Shown here: piece after piece, positions 1-9,165 of the stretch
How the letters are laid out: every line of letters begins with the position of its first letter
Position numbering within the stretch: position 1 is the first letter of the stretch
Origin: Pseudomonadota bacterium
Lineage (GTDB): Bacteria > Pseudomonadota > Alphaproteobacteria > Rhizobiales > Pleomorphomonadaceae
Assembly: GCA_023436885.1 (NCBI GenBank)
Contig: JAEZHI010000009.1
Span: 1 to 36,564 of the forward strand
Reading direction: 5' to 3'
DNA: 36,564 bases
Position numbers and translations under genes: made by a program
The notes under the pieces: model-generated
The model's input: only the letters and a program-made list of their open reading frames with translations
Database searches by the model: none
What the model was told of the DNA's origin: nothing

Positions 1-389
1 TCTCAGAAAACCCGAAGGCTCCCCGAAACCCGGCAAGCCCTAAGCGCCGGCCACGTTTCTCTTTCTTCCTATTCACTTGTCAAAGAACGGAGGAGAACCA
101 AGCCCCTCTAACCCACCGCCCTAACCCGCCAGTTCAACCGCCAGGCCCAGGCAACAGAAACTCGCCGGCACCACGTCGCCGCAGCGCCGCCGTCGATGAA
201 CGTGCTTATAGGGGGGCATATCGCCCTTGTCAACACCGTCTTTTCAGGGGCACAAAACAGGGGCATGAACTCAGAATATGTGTTTAGAATCAAATTGTTA
301 TCTGTTTTCCAATTGGTCAAAAAACCGTCATGGGCGGAGAAAAGTCCGAAAAAAATCTGGAAAAAATTCTGACCGGCTTCGGCCTGATG
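1..389. other. gene-free stretch at window start
   Basis: No convincing gene is seen. A 70-codon minus-strand frame at 108-320 has low-complexity, frame-shadow composition and no family signature. The left part (about 50-95) contains a CT-rich tract followed by a CACTTGTCAAAGAACG-like string, and 200-330 is more AT-rich. This resembles the non-coding intergenic sequence found in many alphaproteobacterial genomes, but I cannot prove that it is a repeat. The neighbouring gene ends at 390, reading out of this stretch. No clear hairpin followed by a T-tract was found for it. Confidence 0.5.
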
Positions 390-1577
390 TCAGAGGTCTT
401 TAGAGAGCCCCGTTGGGCAGCCGTCAGCGATCCAGAGAGCCTCGCGGCGACGCAATTCGGCCCCCAGCGCGGGTCCGGGAACATAGCCTTCAGCAATCAG
501 ACCAGCGGCTGTCACGGGTGATTTCGGGGGGCGAAAATCAGCAGCGAGAGATATCAGATCGGATACCGGATCGTTTCCCTGCTCGGCGGACGCCAAAAAC
601 AGAGAGGCGGTTGCCACCTCATTGCCGGCCCGAACCACCGCAAAACGGACCGTGGTGGCGTCCATCTGGCGAATGAGCGCCTCGCTCCAGAAGCAAATAG
701 CCTCGATCTGTTTGCCTTCGCGGCCGGACAGACGCAAAGCAGCAGCCAGTTCCGCTCGATTCTCGGAGAGTGCAGCGAGTCGCGCCTCTAGGCCGACAGG
801 TATCGAATATCGATTCGAGAACTCGACGACGGTAGAAAAGCGCGCGACAGCGCCGCCACCAGGTAGAATGCGGCCAAGAATGCCGGCCTCATCCATGACG
901 GCCAAGGCAGAAACGGCACCCGCAGCTGTCATCAGCTTGCGCATCTCCGCTCCGATTCGCTCACGCGATAGCTGGTCGATTCCCTTTTGCAGATCGACCG
1001 CTGCCTTGAGGCCCGCCACATCGAGCGGACCCTGGCCATATCTGGCGTGAAAGCGAAAGAAGCGGAGAATCCGCAGAAAGTCTTCTTCGATTCGCGCGAC
1101 GGGATCGCCGATAAAGCGGACACGGCCCGCAAGCGCATCGCCGATTCCCATGACCGGGTCATGCAAGGTACCATCGGCGTCGGCATAGACCGCGTTCATG
1201 GTGAAGTCTCGCCGCCGGGCATCCCCCTCCCAATCGGCAGTGAAGGCAACGACAGCGTGACGCCCATCGGTCTGAACATCAGCCCTCAAAGTGGTGACTT
1301 CAAACGGCCGGCCGGACGAGACAACCGTCACGGTGCCATGCGCGATGCCTGTCGGAACGGCCTTGAGACCGGCGGCAGTCACTCTTTGCGCGACCACCTC
1401 TGGCAAAGCCGTGGTGGCAATGTCGATGTCGTCGACAGGCACGCCGATCAGCGTATTGCGAACGGCACCGCCAACCACGCGCGCCCGATCGCCATCCTGC
1501 TCGATCGCCGAGATCACACGCCGAAAGGCGGGATCATCGAGAAAGGAGCTACCGGCAATCGAAGCGGGTAGGTTCAT
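390..1577 (-). CDS. cca: CCA tRNA nucleotidyltransferase / poly(A) polymerase family
   Basis: This 395-residue protein is a class II nucleotidyltransferase that most likely builds or repairs the 3' CCA end of tRNAs from CTP and ATP in the cytosol. The N-terminal head carries the family signature: a VVGGAVRN motif at about 34-41, the metal-binding D50-x-D52 pair in DDIDIA, an RRDFTMNA motif near 122-129 and an EEDFLRILRFFRF motif just after. An ERIGAEMRKL motif marks the neck. The length fits alphaproteobacterial CCA enzymes. The ATG overlaps the stop of the upstream Nudix gene by 4 bases, so the two are probably translated from one message. Bacterial poly(A) polymerases share this fold, and nothing here separates the two activities strictly, but CCA addition is the usual role for this gene pair in Hyphomicrobiales. 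Confidence 0.93.
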   Translation of the reverse strand: MNLPASIAGSSFLDDPAFRRVISAIEQDGDRARVVGGAVRNTLIGVPVDDIDIATTALPEVVAQRVTAAGLKAVPTGIAHGTVTVVSSGRPFEVTTLRADVQTDGRHAVVAFTADWEGDARRRDFTMNAVYADADGTLHDPVMGIGDALAGRVRFIGDPVARIEEDFLRILRFFRFHARYGQGPLDVAGLKAAVDLQKGIDQLSRERIGAEMRKLMTAAGAVSALAVMDEAGILGRILPGGGAVARFSTVVEFSNRYSIPVGLEARLAALSENRAELAAALRLSGREGKQIEAICFWSEALIRQMDATTVRFAVVRAGNEVATASLFLASAEQGNDPVSDLISLAADFRPPKSPVTAAGLIAEGYVPGPALGAELRRREALWIADGCPTGLSKDL

Positions 1578-2206
1578 CGGAACACTTCCTCATAGAAGCG
1601 GCGCAGGATATTGCCTGTAACGCCCCAGATGCGGTGCCGGCCATATTGCAGTGAAAAATAGTGCCGACGGCCCGTCGCGTGCTCGAAGAATTCTTCGCGG
1701 TGATTGCCGGGGTCAAGCACGAAGTCGAGCGGTACCGAGAAGACTTCCGCGACTTCGTCAGGGTTGGGCGTCAGCCGAGGCGTGCCGCCGACAAGGCCGA
1801 TCACCGGGAAAACGCGAAAGCCCGAAGGCGTCGGGTAAGGCGCAAGCAAGCCGACTGGCTCCACCGACGACATCCGCAGGCCGACCTCTTCCTCCGCCTC
1901 GCGCAAAGCAGCCTCCACCGGAGAGGCATCCTCCGGTTCGATCTTCCCACCTGGCAAGGCGACCTCGCCAGAATGCACCCTGAGGCCGTCGTTCCTGCGG
2001 ATCATGATGAGATCGAGACCGGACGCATTCGGTCGGCCAACGAGGCCAATCAACACCGCCGCATCGCGGAGCGGGGCACTGGAAGCGGAGAGGCTGGCCG
2101 CCACCCGCCCCTCACCGGAATCACGCAGCGCCCCGGCGGTCGACAACGGTCGCATCCGACCGGCCCTGGCAAGAATCTCGGCCGGTCCCACTTCATCTGC
2201 AATCAC
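1574..2206 (-). CDS. Nudix hydrolase, CoA pyrophosphatase type
   Basis: The protein is a Nudix hydrolase resembling CoA diphosphatases, which cut CoA or its oxidised forms to phosphopantetheine and 3',5'-ADP. The Nudix box lies around residues 86-110 of the proposed 210-residue product and includes LPGGKIEPED and LREAEEEVGL. The RVHSGEVALPGG lead-in is characteristic of the CoA-pyrophosphatase branch. I chose the GTG at 2206 because a GGGAGG ribosome-binding site sits five bases upstream and the length then matches the family. The open frame continues to 2416, but that part would run up to the start of the divergent ATPase gene and is rich in low-complexity Arg/Ala. The stop overlaps the cca start (ATGA), giving a two-gene operon. 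The true substrate could be another nucleotide diphosphate. Confidence 0.85.
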   Translation of the reverse strand: MIADEVGPAEILARAGRMRPLSTAGALRDSGEGRVAASLSASSAPLRDAAVLIGLVGRPNASGLDLIMIRRNDGLRVHSGEVALPGGKIEPEDASPVEAALREAEEEVGLRMSSVEPVGLLAPYPTPSGFRVFPVIGLVGGTPRLTPNPDEVAEVFSVPLDFVLDPGNHREEFFEHATGRRHYFSLQYGRHRIWGVTGNILRRFYEEVFR

Positions 2207-2415
2207 GCCTGCCTCCCGGCTGATCGTGTCTGCCTTGATTTTGCTTGCCTCATGGGTTGAAACCAGATCCGGCCCTATCGCCGAAAGGTGATGCGCCGCG
2301 CGGCGGGAGATGTCAAACTCGACCGATGGGAAGGCGCCAAGCGGCGCCGCGCGAAGCGAAAGCCTGGGGGCAGAGGCCCGTCGGCGACTGAGGATGAAAA
2401 GAGGAGCCATCCGCA

Positions 2416-3414
2416 ATGGATGCAGACATCAAGACGGTTACCGATGCCGTCGCCGAGGCGGATGCGGCCTTTCAGCGGCTTTCGGCCGCGCGTGCCGCCA
2501 TTGCTCGCGTGATCTTCGGGCAGGAGGCCGCCGTCGAGGCCGCGCTGGTTACCCTTCTTTCCGGCGGTCATGGTCTCATTGTCGGTGTTCCGGGACTCGC
2601 CAAGACCAAGCTGGTCGAGACGCTCGCCATTGTACTTGGTCTCAGCGAGCGGCGCATTCAGTTCACGCCCGACTTGATGCCTTCGGACATCCTTGGCTCC
2701 GAAGTGCTCGACCAGGCACCGGACGGCACACGCTCCTTCCGCTTTATCCGCGGCCCGGTGTTTGCTCAGCTCGTCATGGCCGACGAGATCAACCGCGCTT
2801 CTCCTCGCACCCAATCAGCTCTCCTTCAGGCGATGCAGGAGCACCACGTCACCGTTGCCGGCACCCGCTACGATCTTCCCGCTCCGTTTCATGTGCTCGC
2901 GACACAGAACCCGCTTGAGCAGGAAGGCACCTACCCACTCCCTGAAGCTCAGCTCGACCGCTTCCTTCTCGAAATCGACCTCGACTACCCAGACCGCGAT
3001 ACCGAGCGCCGCATCCTGATCGAAACAACCGGGCGCGACGAGACAGCGGCCGAGCGCTTGCTCGATGACGGCGAGCTTCAGAAGCTGCAATCCCTCGTCC
3101 GTCGCATGCCGGTCGGCGAGCGAGTCGTCGAGGCGATTCTCGATCTGGTCCGCGGGGCTCGCCCGGGCGCCGAACTGGCGCCGGATGCCGCCCGCGACAT
3201 TGCCTGGGGACCGGGCCCACGCGCTGCCCAGTCCCTGATGCTGGCCGTGCGTGCTCGCGCTTTGCTGACCGGCCGCTACGCGCCTTCGCTGGACGACGTT
3301 GCAGCACTGGCCGTCCCGGTCTTGAAACATCGCATGGCGCTGACCTTCGAAGCGCGCGCCCGCCGCAGGGCAATCGCCGAGGTGATCGGTCTCATCCTCG
3401 CAAAGGTGATCTAG
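2416..3414 (+). CDS. MoxR-family AAA+ ATPase
   Basis: This 332-residue cytosolic ATPase belongs to the MoxR family, chaperone-like AAA+ proteins that act with von Willebrand factor A (vWA) proteins. The Walker A motif is GVPGLAKTK at 57-65, Walker B ends in D123-E124 within MADEINRA, and the sensor-1 region reads ATQNPLEQEGTYPLPEAQ. The ATG is preceded by a GAGGAG ribosome-binding site nine bases upstream. It is the first gene of a four-gene co-directional operon with a DUF58 gene and two large vWA-like membrane proteins, the standard partner set for this family. The roles of such cassettes in alphaproteobacteria are mostly unproven; protein complex maturation and envelope stress have been proposed. 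Confidence 0.93.
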   Translation: MDADIKTVTDAVAEADAAFQRLSAARAAIARVIFGQEAAVEAALVTLLSGGHGLIVGVPGLAKTKLVETLAIVLGLSERRIQFTPDLMPSDILGSEVLDQAPDGTRSFRFIRGPVFAQLVMADEINRASPRTQSALLQAMQEHHVTVAGTRYDLPAPFHVLATQNPLEQEGTYPLPEAQLDRFLLEIDLDYPDRDTERRILIETTGRDETAAERLLDDGELQKLQSLVRRMPVGERVVEAILDLVRGARPGAELAPDAARDIAWGPGPRAAQSLMLAVRARALLTGRYAPSLDDVAALAVPVLKHRMALTFEARARRRAIAEVIGLILAKVI

Positions 3415-3417
3415 GTC

Positions 3418-4305
3418 ATGGCAGGGCACGACGCCCTGACGCCGGAAGGCGTCGCCTCAGCGCGCGGGCTCGCCGCCGCCCTCCCCGATCTGCTGATCGA
3501 GGCGCGGCGCGTGGCAGCCACCGTTGCTGCCGGCTGGCATGGCCGACGCCGGGCTGGCCCTGGCGAAGACTTCTGGCAATTCCGCCCATTTGTCTCAGGC
3601 GAATCGATGCGCGGCATCGACTGGCGGCGATCCGCCCGCGACGAAACGCTTTTCGTGCGCGAACGCGAGCGCGAGAACGCGCATACCGTCTGGCTGTGGG
3701 TCGATATCTCGGCGTCGATGGACTTTCGATCCGAACTCGCGATGGCAAGCAAGCAGAATCAGGCGCTGATACTCACTCTCGCACTGGCCGAGCTCCTGGC
3801 GCGTGCCGGCGAGCGCGTTGGTCTGGTTGGAGACGCGGAACCCACCACCCGACGCGACGGCGCCGAGGTCATCGCGATGAAGCTTGCCCGGCTTGGCGGC
3901 GTCGACGCCAGCCTGGCACCCGCCGCCATGCGGCGACGTGACGACGCGGTGCTGATCTCCGACTTTCTGGACCCGCAGGCAAAACGCGATGCGCTGTTTG
4001 CCGATCTTGCCACGCTGGAAAGCCGCGTGCATCTCGTCGAGATCGCTGACCCGATCGAAGAAACCTTCCCCTTTGCCGGCCGCATAGATTTCGTGGACCC
4101 CGAGAGCGGTGCGCATATCACGGCCGGTCGTGCCGAAACCTGGCGGGAAACCTATCTCGCCAGCCGGGCCGAACATCACGATCGCCTGGCGGCCGCCTGC
4201 CGCCCGGGCTGGAGCTACACACTCGCCCGGACCGACCGGCCGACAACCGAAACGCTGATTGCCCTGTGCGGCCAGCTCTCGGCACCCCAGGGAGGCGCGG
4301 CATGA
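3418..4305 (+). CDS. DUF58 domain protein with vWA-like fold
   Basis: This 295-residue protein has the DUF58 signature: a SGESMRGIDWRRSARDETL block at about 60-78 followed by a vWA-type metal site, D96-I-S98-A-S100, in VWLWVDISASMDF. It has no obvious membrane segment and is probably cytosolic. It starts three bases after the stop of the MoxR ATPase gene and ends in a 4-base ATGA overlap with the next gene, so translation is tightly coupled. DUF58 proteins are the usual vWA partners of MoxR ATPases; the likely role is adaptor or substrate receptor for the ATPase. The client is unknown. Confidence 0.9.
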   Translation: MAGHDALTPEGVASARGLAAALPDLLIEARRVAATVAAGWHGRRRAGPGEDFWQFRPFVSGESMRGIDWRRSARDETLFVRERERENAHTVWLWVDISASMDFRSELAMASKQNQALILTLALAELLARAGERVGLVGDAEPTTRRDGAEVIAMKLARLGGVDASLAPAAMRRRDDAVLISDFLDPQAKRDALFADLATLESRVHLVEIADPIEETFPFAGRIDFVDPESGAHITAGRAETWRETYLASRAEHHDRLAAACRPGWSYTLARTDRPTTETLIALCGQLSAPQGGAA

Positions 4306-7070
4306 GCGGACTTTCCTTCGCTGCGCCCCTCGCATTGCTGGGGCTCGCGGCGCTGCCGGCCATCTGGTGGCTGCTTAAGGCGACTCCACCGCGCCCGGTG
4401 ACACGTCTTTTTCCACCGCTCGCCCTGATCATTCGTCCGAAACGCGATGACGAGACGCCCGTCCGCACCCCATGGTGGCTGATCGCGTTGCGCCTGCTGA
4501 TTGCCGGCCTGATTGTGCTGGCCGTTGCGGGGCCGATTCTTCAGCCAGCCGAGCGGATGGTTCGCGGGGAAGGCCCATTGTGGCTTGTCATCGACAATGG
4601 CGCCAGTGCAGCCCCCGACTGGCAGGCCCGCCGCGCGACGGCCACGGCCATTCTTGCGGAAGCCGGGGATGCTGGCCGACCAGTCCTGTTGGTGGCCACG
4701 GCAGATGGACCAGACAGTATTGGTGCCCAAATGACGGCCGCCGAGGCGACGAGGCGTATCAACGCCCTTGTGCCGCGCGCCCTTTTGCCAGACCGGGCAA
4801 CCCTTCTGCCGGTCCTTGCCGGCCTGGCTCAAGGAAATCCCCCGGGCGAGGTGATCGCCCTGCCCGAGCCCGGCGACAACGGGACGGCTTCGGACTTTCT
4901 GAGCGGACTATCCCGACTGGCCGGTGCGGCACCGATGACGCTCGCGGTTTCCAACCGGTCGGCTCCTGTAGCCATCGATGACGTAGAGCAGGATGGCGCC
5001 GCCGTGACCATCCATCTACGCCGACCGACAGCTGGACCATCAGATGGCGGAAACCTCAGGCTTCTCGACCGCAAGGGCCGCCTTCTCGACGAGCGCCCCT
5101 TTACTCTGACGGCTGGCGAGATACAGGCCGAAGTCCGCTTCGAACTGCCGCTCGAGATCCGCAATGACATCGCCCGTGCCGAGGTGACGAATGGCAACTC
5201 GGCGCTCGGTGTTCACCTTCTGGATGACCGGTGGCGCCGCCGGTCGGTGGCCATCGTCACGGCAACCGGCAGCGACGCTGCACAGCCGCTGATCGCGCCC
5301 GAATATTTCCTTGAGAAGGCACTTGCTCCCTTTGCCGAAATAACCGTTTCCAACCAGGGGGCGTTGTCGGACGCGCTCAAGTCGGCCATCGAAGCGCACC
5401 CCGCAGCCATCCTGGTCTCGGATGTCGGTCGTCTCAGTCAGGGAGAAGCTGCGCTCGCCCGCGCCTTCATGGAAAAAGGAGGCGTTGTCGTTCGCTTCGC
5501 AGGCCCACGATTGGCCGCATCGGATGAAACCCAGGTGCCGACCCCGCTCAGGCGCGGTGACCGCGCTCTCGGCGGATCACTTTCCTGGAGCAAGCCTCAG
5601 GCGCTCGGCAGCTTTTCCGAAAACGGGCCTTACGCCGGCCTTTCCGTACCTGGCGATGTGTCAGTTAACCGGCAGGTCCTCGCCGAGCCGGGCCTCGATC
5701 TTGCCGATCGGACCTGGGCCAGCCTTTCAGACGGCACGCCTCTAGTCACGGCTTCCCGTGTCGGCACCGGCTGGCTGGTGCTTTTCCACGTTACCGCCGA
5801 TACGCGCTGGTCAAACCTGCCCATCTCCGGAACATTCGTGGACATGCTGCGCCGAACCATCGCTCTCGGTTCAAACGGCGGGGGACGAGATATCGGTGGC
5901 AACGCCGTACTGCCGCCTCTTTCCCTTCTCGATGGATACGGCCGTCCGTCAGCACCGGCTGCGGGCGTCACGGGCATTCGCGAGGCGGATATCGGCAGCG
6001 CCCGTCCGACACGGGCGACGCCTCCCGGCCTCTATGGTAGCGACGACGGTTTCCGCGCGCTAAATCCACTGCGACCCGACATGACTTACGTATCGCCCGA
6101 TCCCTCCCGTCTACCGGGAGGAATCCGGCAAACCGGCCTCATCACCGAAGCGGCCGTTGATCTGTCGCCTTTCGCCTTCGGTGTCGCCTTCCTGCTTCTG
6201 CTCATCGACGGCCTCGCCGTGACGGCACTCGCAGGTGGATTCAATCGTCGACGGTCCATGATGGCCGCCGTCGTGGCCGCGCTTGCTCTTGTGTCGGTGC
6301 CGCACCATGCGCGCGCTGCCGATGACGTCCGTCTCCTTGAAGCCCTGTCGACCACCCGTCTCGCCTATGTCGAGACAGGTGTGGCGGATATCGACGAAAC
6401 CAGTAGAGCCGGACTTTCCACGCTGTCTCGCTTCATTGGCAACCACTCATCGCTGGAGCCAGGAGAGCCGATGACGGTCGATCCGGAACGCGATGAGCTT
6501 TCGGTCTTTCCGCTGATCTACTGGCCGATTGACGCGACGGCCCCGATGCCTTCGGCCGGCGCCATGGCTCGCATCGAGGCCTTCATGAAGAATGGCGGGA
6601 CCGTGCTGTTCGACACGCGCGACGATTCGAACTTTTCTGCCGGTTCGCCCAACACGCTTCGCCTGCGCGACATGCTGGCAAGTATCGAAGTGCCGCCACT
6701 CGAACCCGTGCCGTCCGACCATGTCTTGACCAAGTCCTTCTATCTTCTAAGCAGCTTCGTCGGCCGGACCGAGGGATCCCCGTTATGGGTCGAGGCGCCG
6801 GATGACGAAAGCGGTGATGACACCGGGGAAGCGCGGCCCGTACGCGCCGCTGATGGTGTCTCTCCACTGCTGATCACCGGGAACGACCTTGCGGGAGCGT
6901 GGGCAGCCGACGACAGCGGCGCCTTCCTGCATCCCCTTGAGCCCGGCTCTTCCCGGCAGCGCGAATTTGCCTTCCGTGCCGGTCTCAACATCGTCATGTA
7001 CGTCCTGACCGGCAGCTACAAGGCCGACCAGGTGCACGTGCCCGCACTGCTCGAACGCCTGGGGCAATGA
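4302..7070 (+). CDS. BatA-N / DUF4159 membrane protein of the MoxR cassette
   Basis: The protein is about 922 residues. It opens with two hydrophobic helices (about 4-26 and 57-80) typical of the aerotolerance-regulator (BatA) N-terminal domain, followed by a vWA-like region. In that region the metal motif is degenerate: D98-N-G100-A-S102 replaces D-x-S-x-S. A long region of uncertain fold follows. A further hydrophobic helix lies in SPFAFGVAFLLLLIDG, then a second segment from M653 that looks like a signal peptide ending in ARA at 670-672. After it comes a DUF4159 domain containing FPLIYWPIDATAP. I chose the ATG at 4302 because it overlaps the DUF58 stop and puts the hydrophobic helix at the N-terminus. 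An upstream GTG at 4266 lies inside the previous gene. The product is probably an inner-membrane protein with periplasmic domains. Confidence 0.85.
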   Translation: MSGLSFAAPLALLGLAALPAIWWLLKATPPRPVTRLFPPLALIIRPKRDDETPVRTPWWLIALRLLIAGLIVLAVAGPILQPAERMVRGEGPLWLVIDNGASAAPDWQARRATATAILAEAGDAGRPVLLVATADGPDSIGAQMTAAEATRRINALVPRALLPDRATLLPVLAGLAQGNPPGEVIALPEPGDNGTASDFLSGLSRLAGAAPMTLAVSNRSAPVAIDDVEQDGAAVTIHLRRPTAGPSDGGNLRLLDRKGRLLDERPFTLTAGEIQAEVRFELPLEIRNDIARAEVTNGNSALGVHLLDDRWRRRSVAIVTATGSDAAQPLIAPEYFLEKALAPFAEITVSNQGALSDALKSAIEAHPAAILVSDVGRLSQGEAALARAFMEKGGVVVRFAGPRLAASDETQVPTPLRRGDRALGGSLSWSKPQALGSFSENGPYAGLSVPGDVSVNRQVLAEPGLDLADRTWASLSDGTPLVTASRVGTGWLVLFHVTADTRWSNLPISGTFVDMLRRTIALGSNGGGRDIGGNAVLPPLSLLDGYGRPSAPAAGVTGIREADIGSARPTRATPPGLYGSDDGFRALNPLRPDMTYVSPDPSRLPGGIRQTGLITEAAVDLSPFAFGVAFLLLLIDGLAVTALAGGFNRRRSMMAAVVAALALVSVPHHARAADDVRLLEALSTTRLAYVETGVADIDETSRAGLSTLSRFIGNHSSLEPGEPMTVDPERDELSVFPLIYWPIDATAPMPSAGAMARIEAFMKNGGTVLFDTRDDSNFSAGSPNTLRLRDMLASIEVPPLEPVPSDHVLTKSFYLLSSFVGRTEGSPLWVEAPDDESGDDTGEARPVRAADGVSPLLITGNDLAGAWAADDSGAFLHPLEPGSSRQREFAFRAGLNIVMYVLTGSYKADQVHVPALLERLGQ

Positions 7071-7077
7071 CGCCATC

Positions 7078-9159
7078 ATGATCTGGTCGATTGCCTTCGC
7101 CCCACTTCTGCCAGTTTCCATCCTGGTCGCCGCAGGCGTGGCCGCACTTGCCGTGTTGGCCTTGATGGCCTTCCGTCGCCGGCCGGGCGTGCTTCTCAGG
7201 GCATTGGCGCTCGCCCTTCTCCTTCTGGGCGCTGCGAGACCCGAGCTTGTCGCCGAGGATCGCAAGGCCTTGCCGTCGGTTGTGGCCCTTGTTGCTGACC
7301 GGAGCGCTTCGCAGTCGCTGGCAGGGCGGCCCGCTGATACCGATGCGGCCTATGCCGCTCTGAAAGATCGACTTTCTCGTCTTTCCGGCGTCGAACTCCG
7401 CGAAGTGCCAGCAGCCGCAACGGACAACGCAGATGGCACGCGCCTTTTCTCGGATGTCTCGCGCGCGCTCTCGGACGTCCCTGCCGACCGAATCGGCGGG
7501 GTGGCGATCATCAGTGATGGCCGGATTCACGACGTGCCTAAGGATGTCACGGGCCTCGGTTTTTCGGCGCCGGTGCACGTGCTGGTCACCGGCGATCCCG
7601 GTGAATATGACCGCCGCATCGAGCTGACCGCGAGTCCGAAGTTCGCACTGGTGCGGTCGACCCAGCGCGTAAGCTTCCGCCTCGTCGACGATGGCCGCTC
7701 ACCGAGCAAGGCGGCTGTGCCAGTCGAGGTTCGCCGTGACGGCGAAACGGTTGCGACCGTGACCATGGCCCCAGGCGAGGAACGTTCGGTCGATATCGCC
7801 ATCCCGCACGCCGGCAACAACATCGTCGAGGTTCAGGCTCCTACTCTTCCCGGTGAAATCTCCCCGCTCAACAATACCGAGGTCGCCGTCATCGACGGCG
7901 TGCGCCAAGCCTTGCGGGTGTTGCTGGTCTCCGGCGAACCGCACGCAGGCGAAAGGACTTGGCGCAACCTGCTCAAGTCAGACACCTCGGTGGATCTCGT
8001 ACACTTCACCATCCTGCGGCCTCCGGAAAAGCAGGACGGCACGCCGATCGATGAACTGTCGCTGATCGCCTTCCCCACCCGCGAGCTGTTCGACGAGAAG
8101 ATCAACGATTTCGACCTGATCATTTTCGACAGGTACGAGAAGCGCGGCGTGCTGCCGCTTCTCTACTTCGACAACATCGCCCGTTATGTCGCCGATGGTG
8201 GCGCGCTCCTGGTTGCCACTGGACCGGACCCGCTGAACGACGACAGCGTCTACGACAGCCCGCTCGCTCCTCTTCTACCGGCGATTCCGGATGGCAATGT
8301 CATTGAGGCTCCATTCCGGCCGACTGTGACTGCACTCGGTGCACGCCATCCAGTGACCTCCAGCCTACCCGGAGGCAATGTCGATCCGCCGCAATGGTCA
8401 CGCTGGTTTCGTATGGTCGAGACTCGCGAGAACCGCGGTGACACGCTGATGTCGGGGCAGGACGGCAAACCGCTGCTCGTCCTGTCGCGTGAAGGCAAGG
8501 GGCGTGTCGCCATGCTGCTCAGCGATCAAGTCTGGCTGTGGGCGCGTGGTTTTGAAGGCGGCGGACCCCATGCCGAACTGCTGCGCAACATCGCGCACTG
8601 GCTGATGAGCGAGCCCGAACTCGAGGAGGAAGCGCTGAGGCTTTCGGGCGAAGGCGGCCGACTGACCATCGAGCGACGCACCCTTAAGGACACGGCGGCG
8701 CCAGTGACCGTCACCTTCCCCGATGGGTCGGAGCAACGCATTGCCAATCTTGTCTCAGAGGGACCGGGCCGTTTCGGAGCGAGCCTTTCAGCTCCCCTGC
8801 CCGGGCTCTACAAGGCAACCGACGGCACGCTGACGGCGCTGGCGCACATCGGAGCAGCAAATCCGAGGGAATTCCGCGCCCTTGTCTCGACAACCGACCT
8901 CGTAAAACCGATCACGGAGGCAACGGGCGGATCGGCCTTGAGGCTCAGGGCCGAAGCAGGCGGCACCCTCGCCATTCCCGCGGTCGCCATGCGTCGATCG
9001 GCTTCGGGCACCTACGCGGGCGATGGATGGATCGGCTTCAAGACCTCGGACGCCTATGAAGTGGCCGGCATCGAAACCGTCCCGGTTTATCTGGGACTGA
9101 TCGCAGCGGCCCTGCTTCTCCTGGCCGTCGGCGGCCTCTGGTGGCGGGAAAGCCGGTAG
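7078..9159 (+). CDS. membrane protein with vWA-like and amidotransferase-like domains
   Basis: This 693-residue protein is the last gene of the MoxR operon and starts seven bases after the previous stop. Two hydrophobic helices lie at about 5-31 and 38-54. A vWA-like domain follows with an intact metal motif, D74-R-S76-A-S78, and a second strand reading VAIISDGRIHD. After a beta-rich middle (about 175-270) comes a class I glutamine amidotransferase-like fold from about 278 (ALRVLLVSGEPHAGERTW), with no clear catalytic triad, so it is probably a structural version. A single C-terminal helix (LGLIAAALLLLAVGGLWW) ends in a short WRESR tail. The topology suggests a periplasmic domain anchored at both ends. 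This protein class is a regular companion of DUF4159 proteins in alphaproteobacteria, but its function has not been shown. Confidence 0.8.
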   Translation: MIWSIAFAPLLPVSILVAAGVAALAVLALMAFRRRPGVLLRALALALLLLGAARPELVAEDRKALPSVVALVADRSASQSLAGRPADTDAAYAALKDRLSRLSGVELREVPAAATDNADGTRLFSDVSRALSDVPADRIGGVAIISDGRIHDVPKDVTGLGFSAPVHVLVTGDPGEYDRRIELTASPKFALVRSTQRVSFRLVDDGRSPSKAAVPVEVRRDGETVATVTMAPGEERSVDIAIPHAGNNIVEVQAPTLPGEISPLNNTEVAVIDGVRQALRVLLVSGEPHAGERTWRNLLKSDTSVDLVHFTILRPPEKQDGTPIDELSLIAFPTRELFDEKINDFDLIIFDRYEKRGVLPLLYFDNIARYVADGGALLVATGPDPLNDDSVYDSPLAPLLPAIPDGNVIEAPFRPTVTALGARHPVTSSLPGGNVDPPQWSRWFRMVETRENRGDTLMSGQDGKPLLVLSREGKGRVAMLLSDQVWLWARGFEGGGPHAELLRNIAHWLMSEPELEEEALRLSGEGGRLTIERRTLKDTAAPVTVTFPDGSEQRIANLVSEGPGRFGASLSAPLPGLYKATDGTLTALAHIGAANPREFRALVSTTDLVKPITEATGGSALRLRAEAGGTLAIPAVAMRRSASGTYAGDGWIGFKTSDAYEVAGIETVPVYLGLIAAALLLLAVGGLWWRESR

Positions 9160-9165
9160 ACCAAG

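Noticed and set aside
108..320. Small minus-strand open frame in the first gene-free stretch
   Set aside because: No ribosome-binding site, no conserved motif and an abrupt composition change along the frame.
2207..2416. N-terminal extension of the Nudix gene to 2416
   Set aside because: It would begin with TTG at the first base of the divergent MoxR gene, and a better GTG start with a GGGAGG site exists at 2206.
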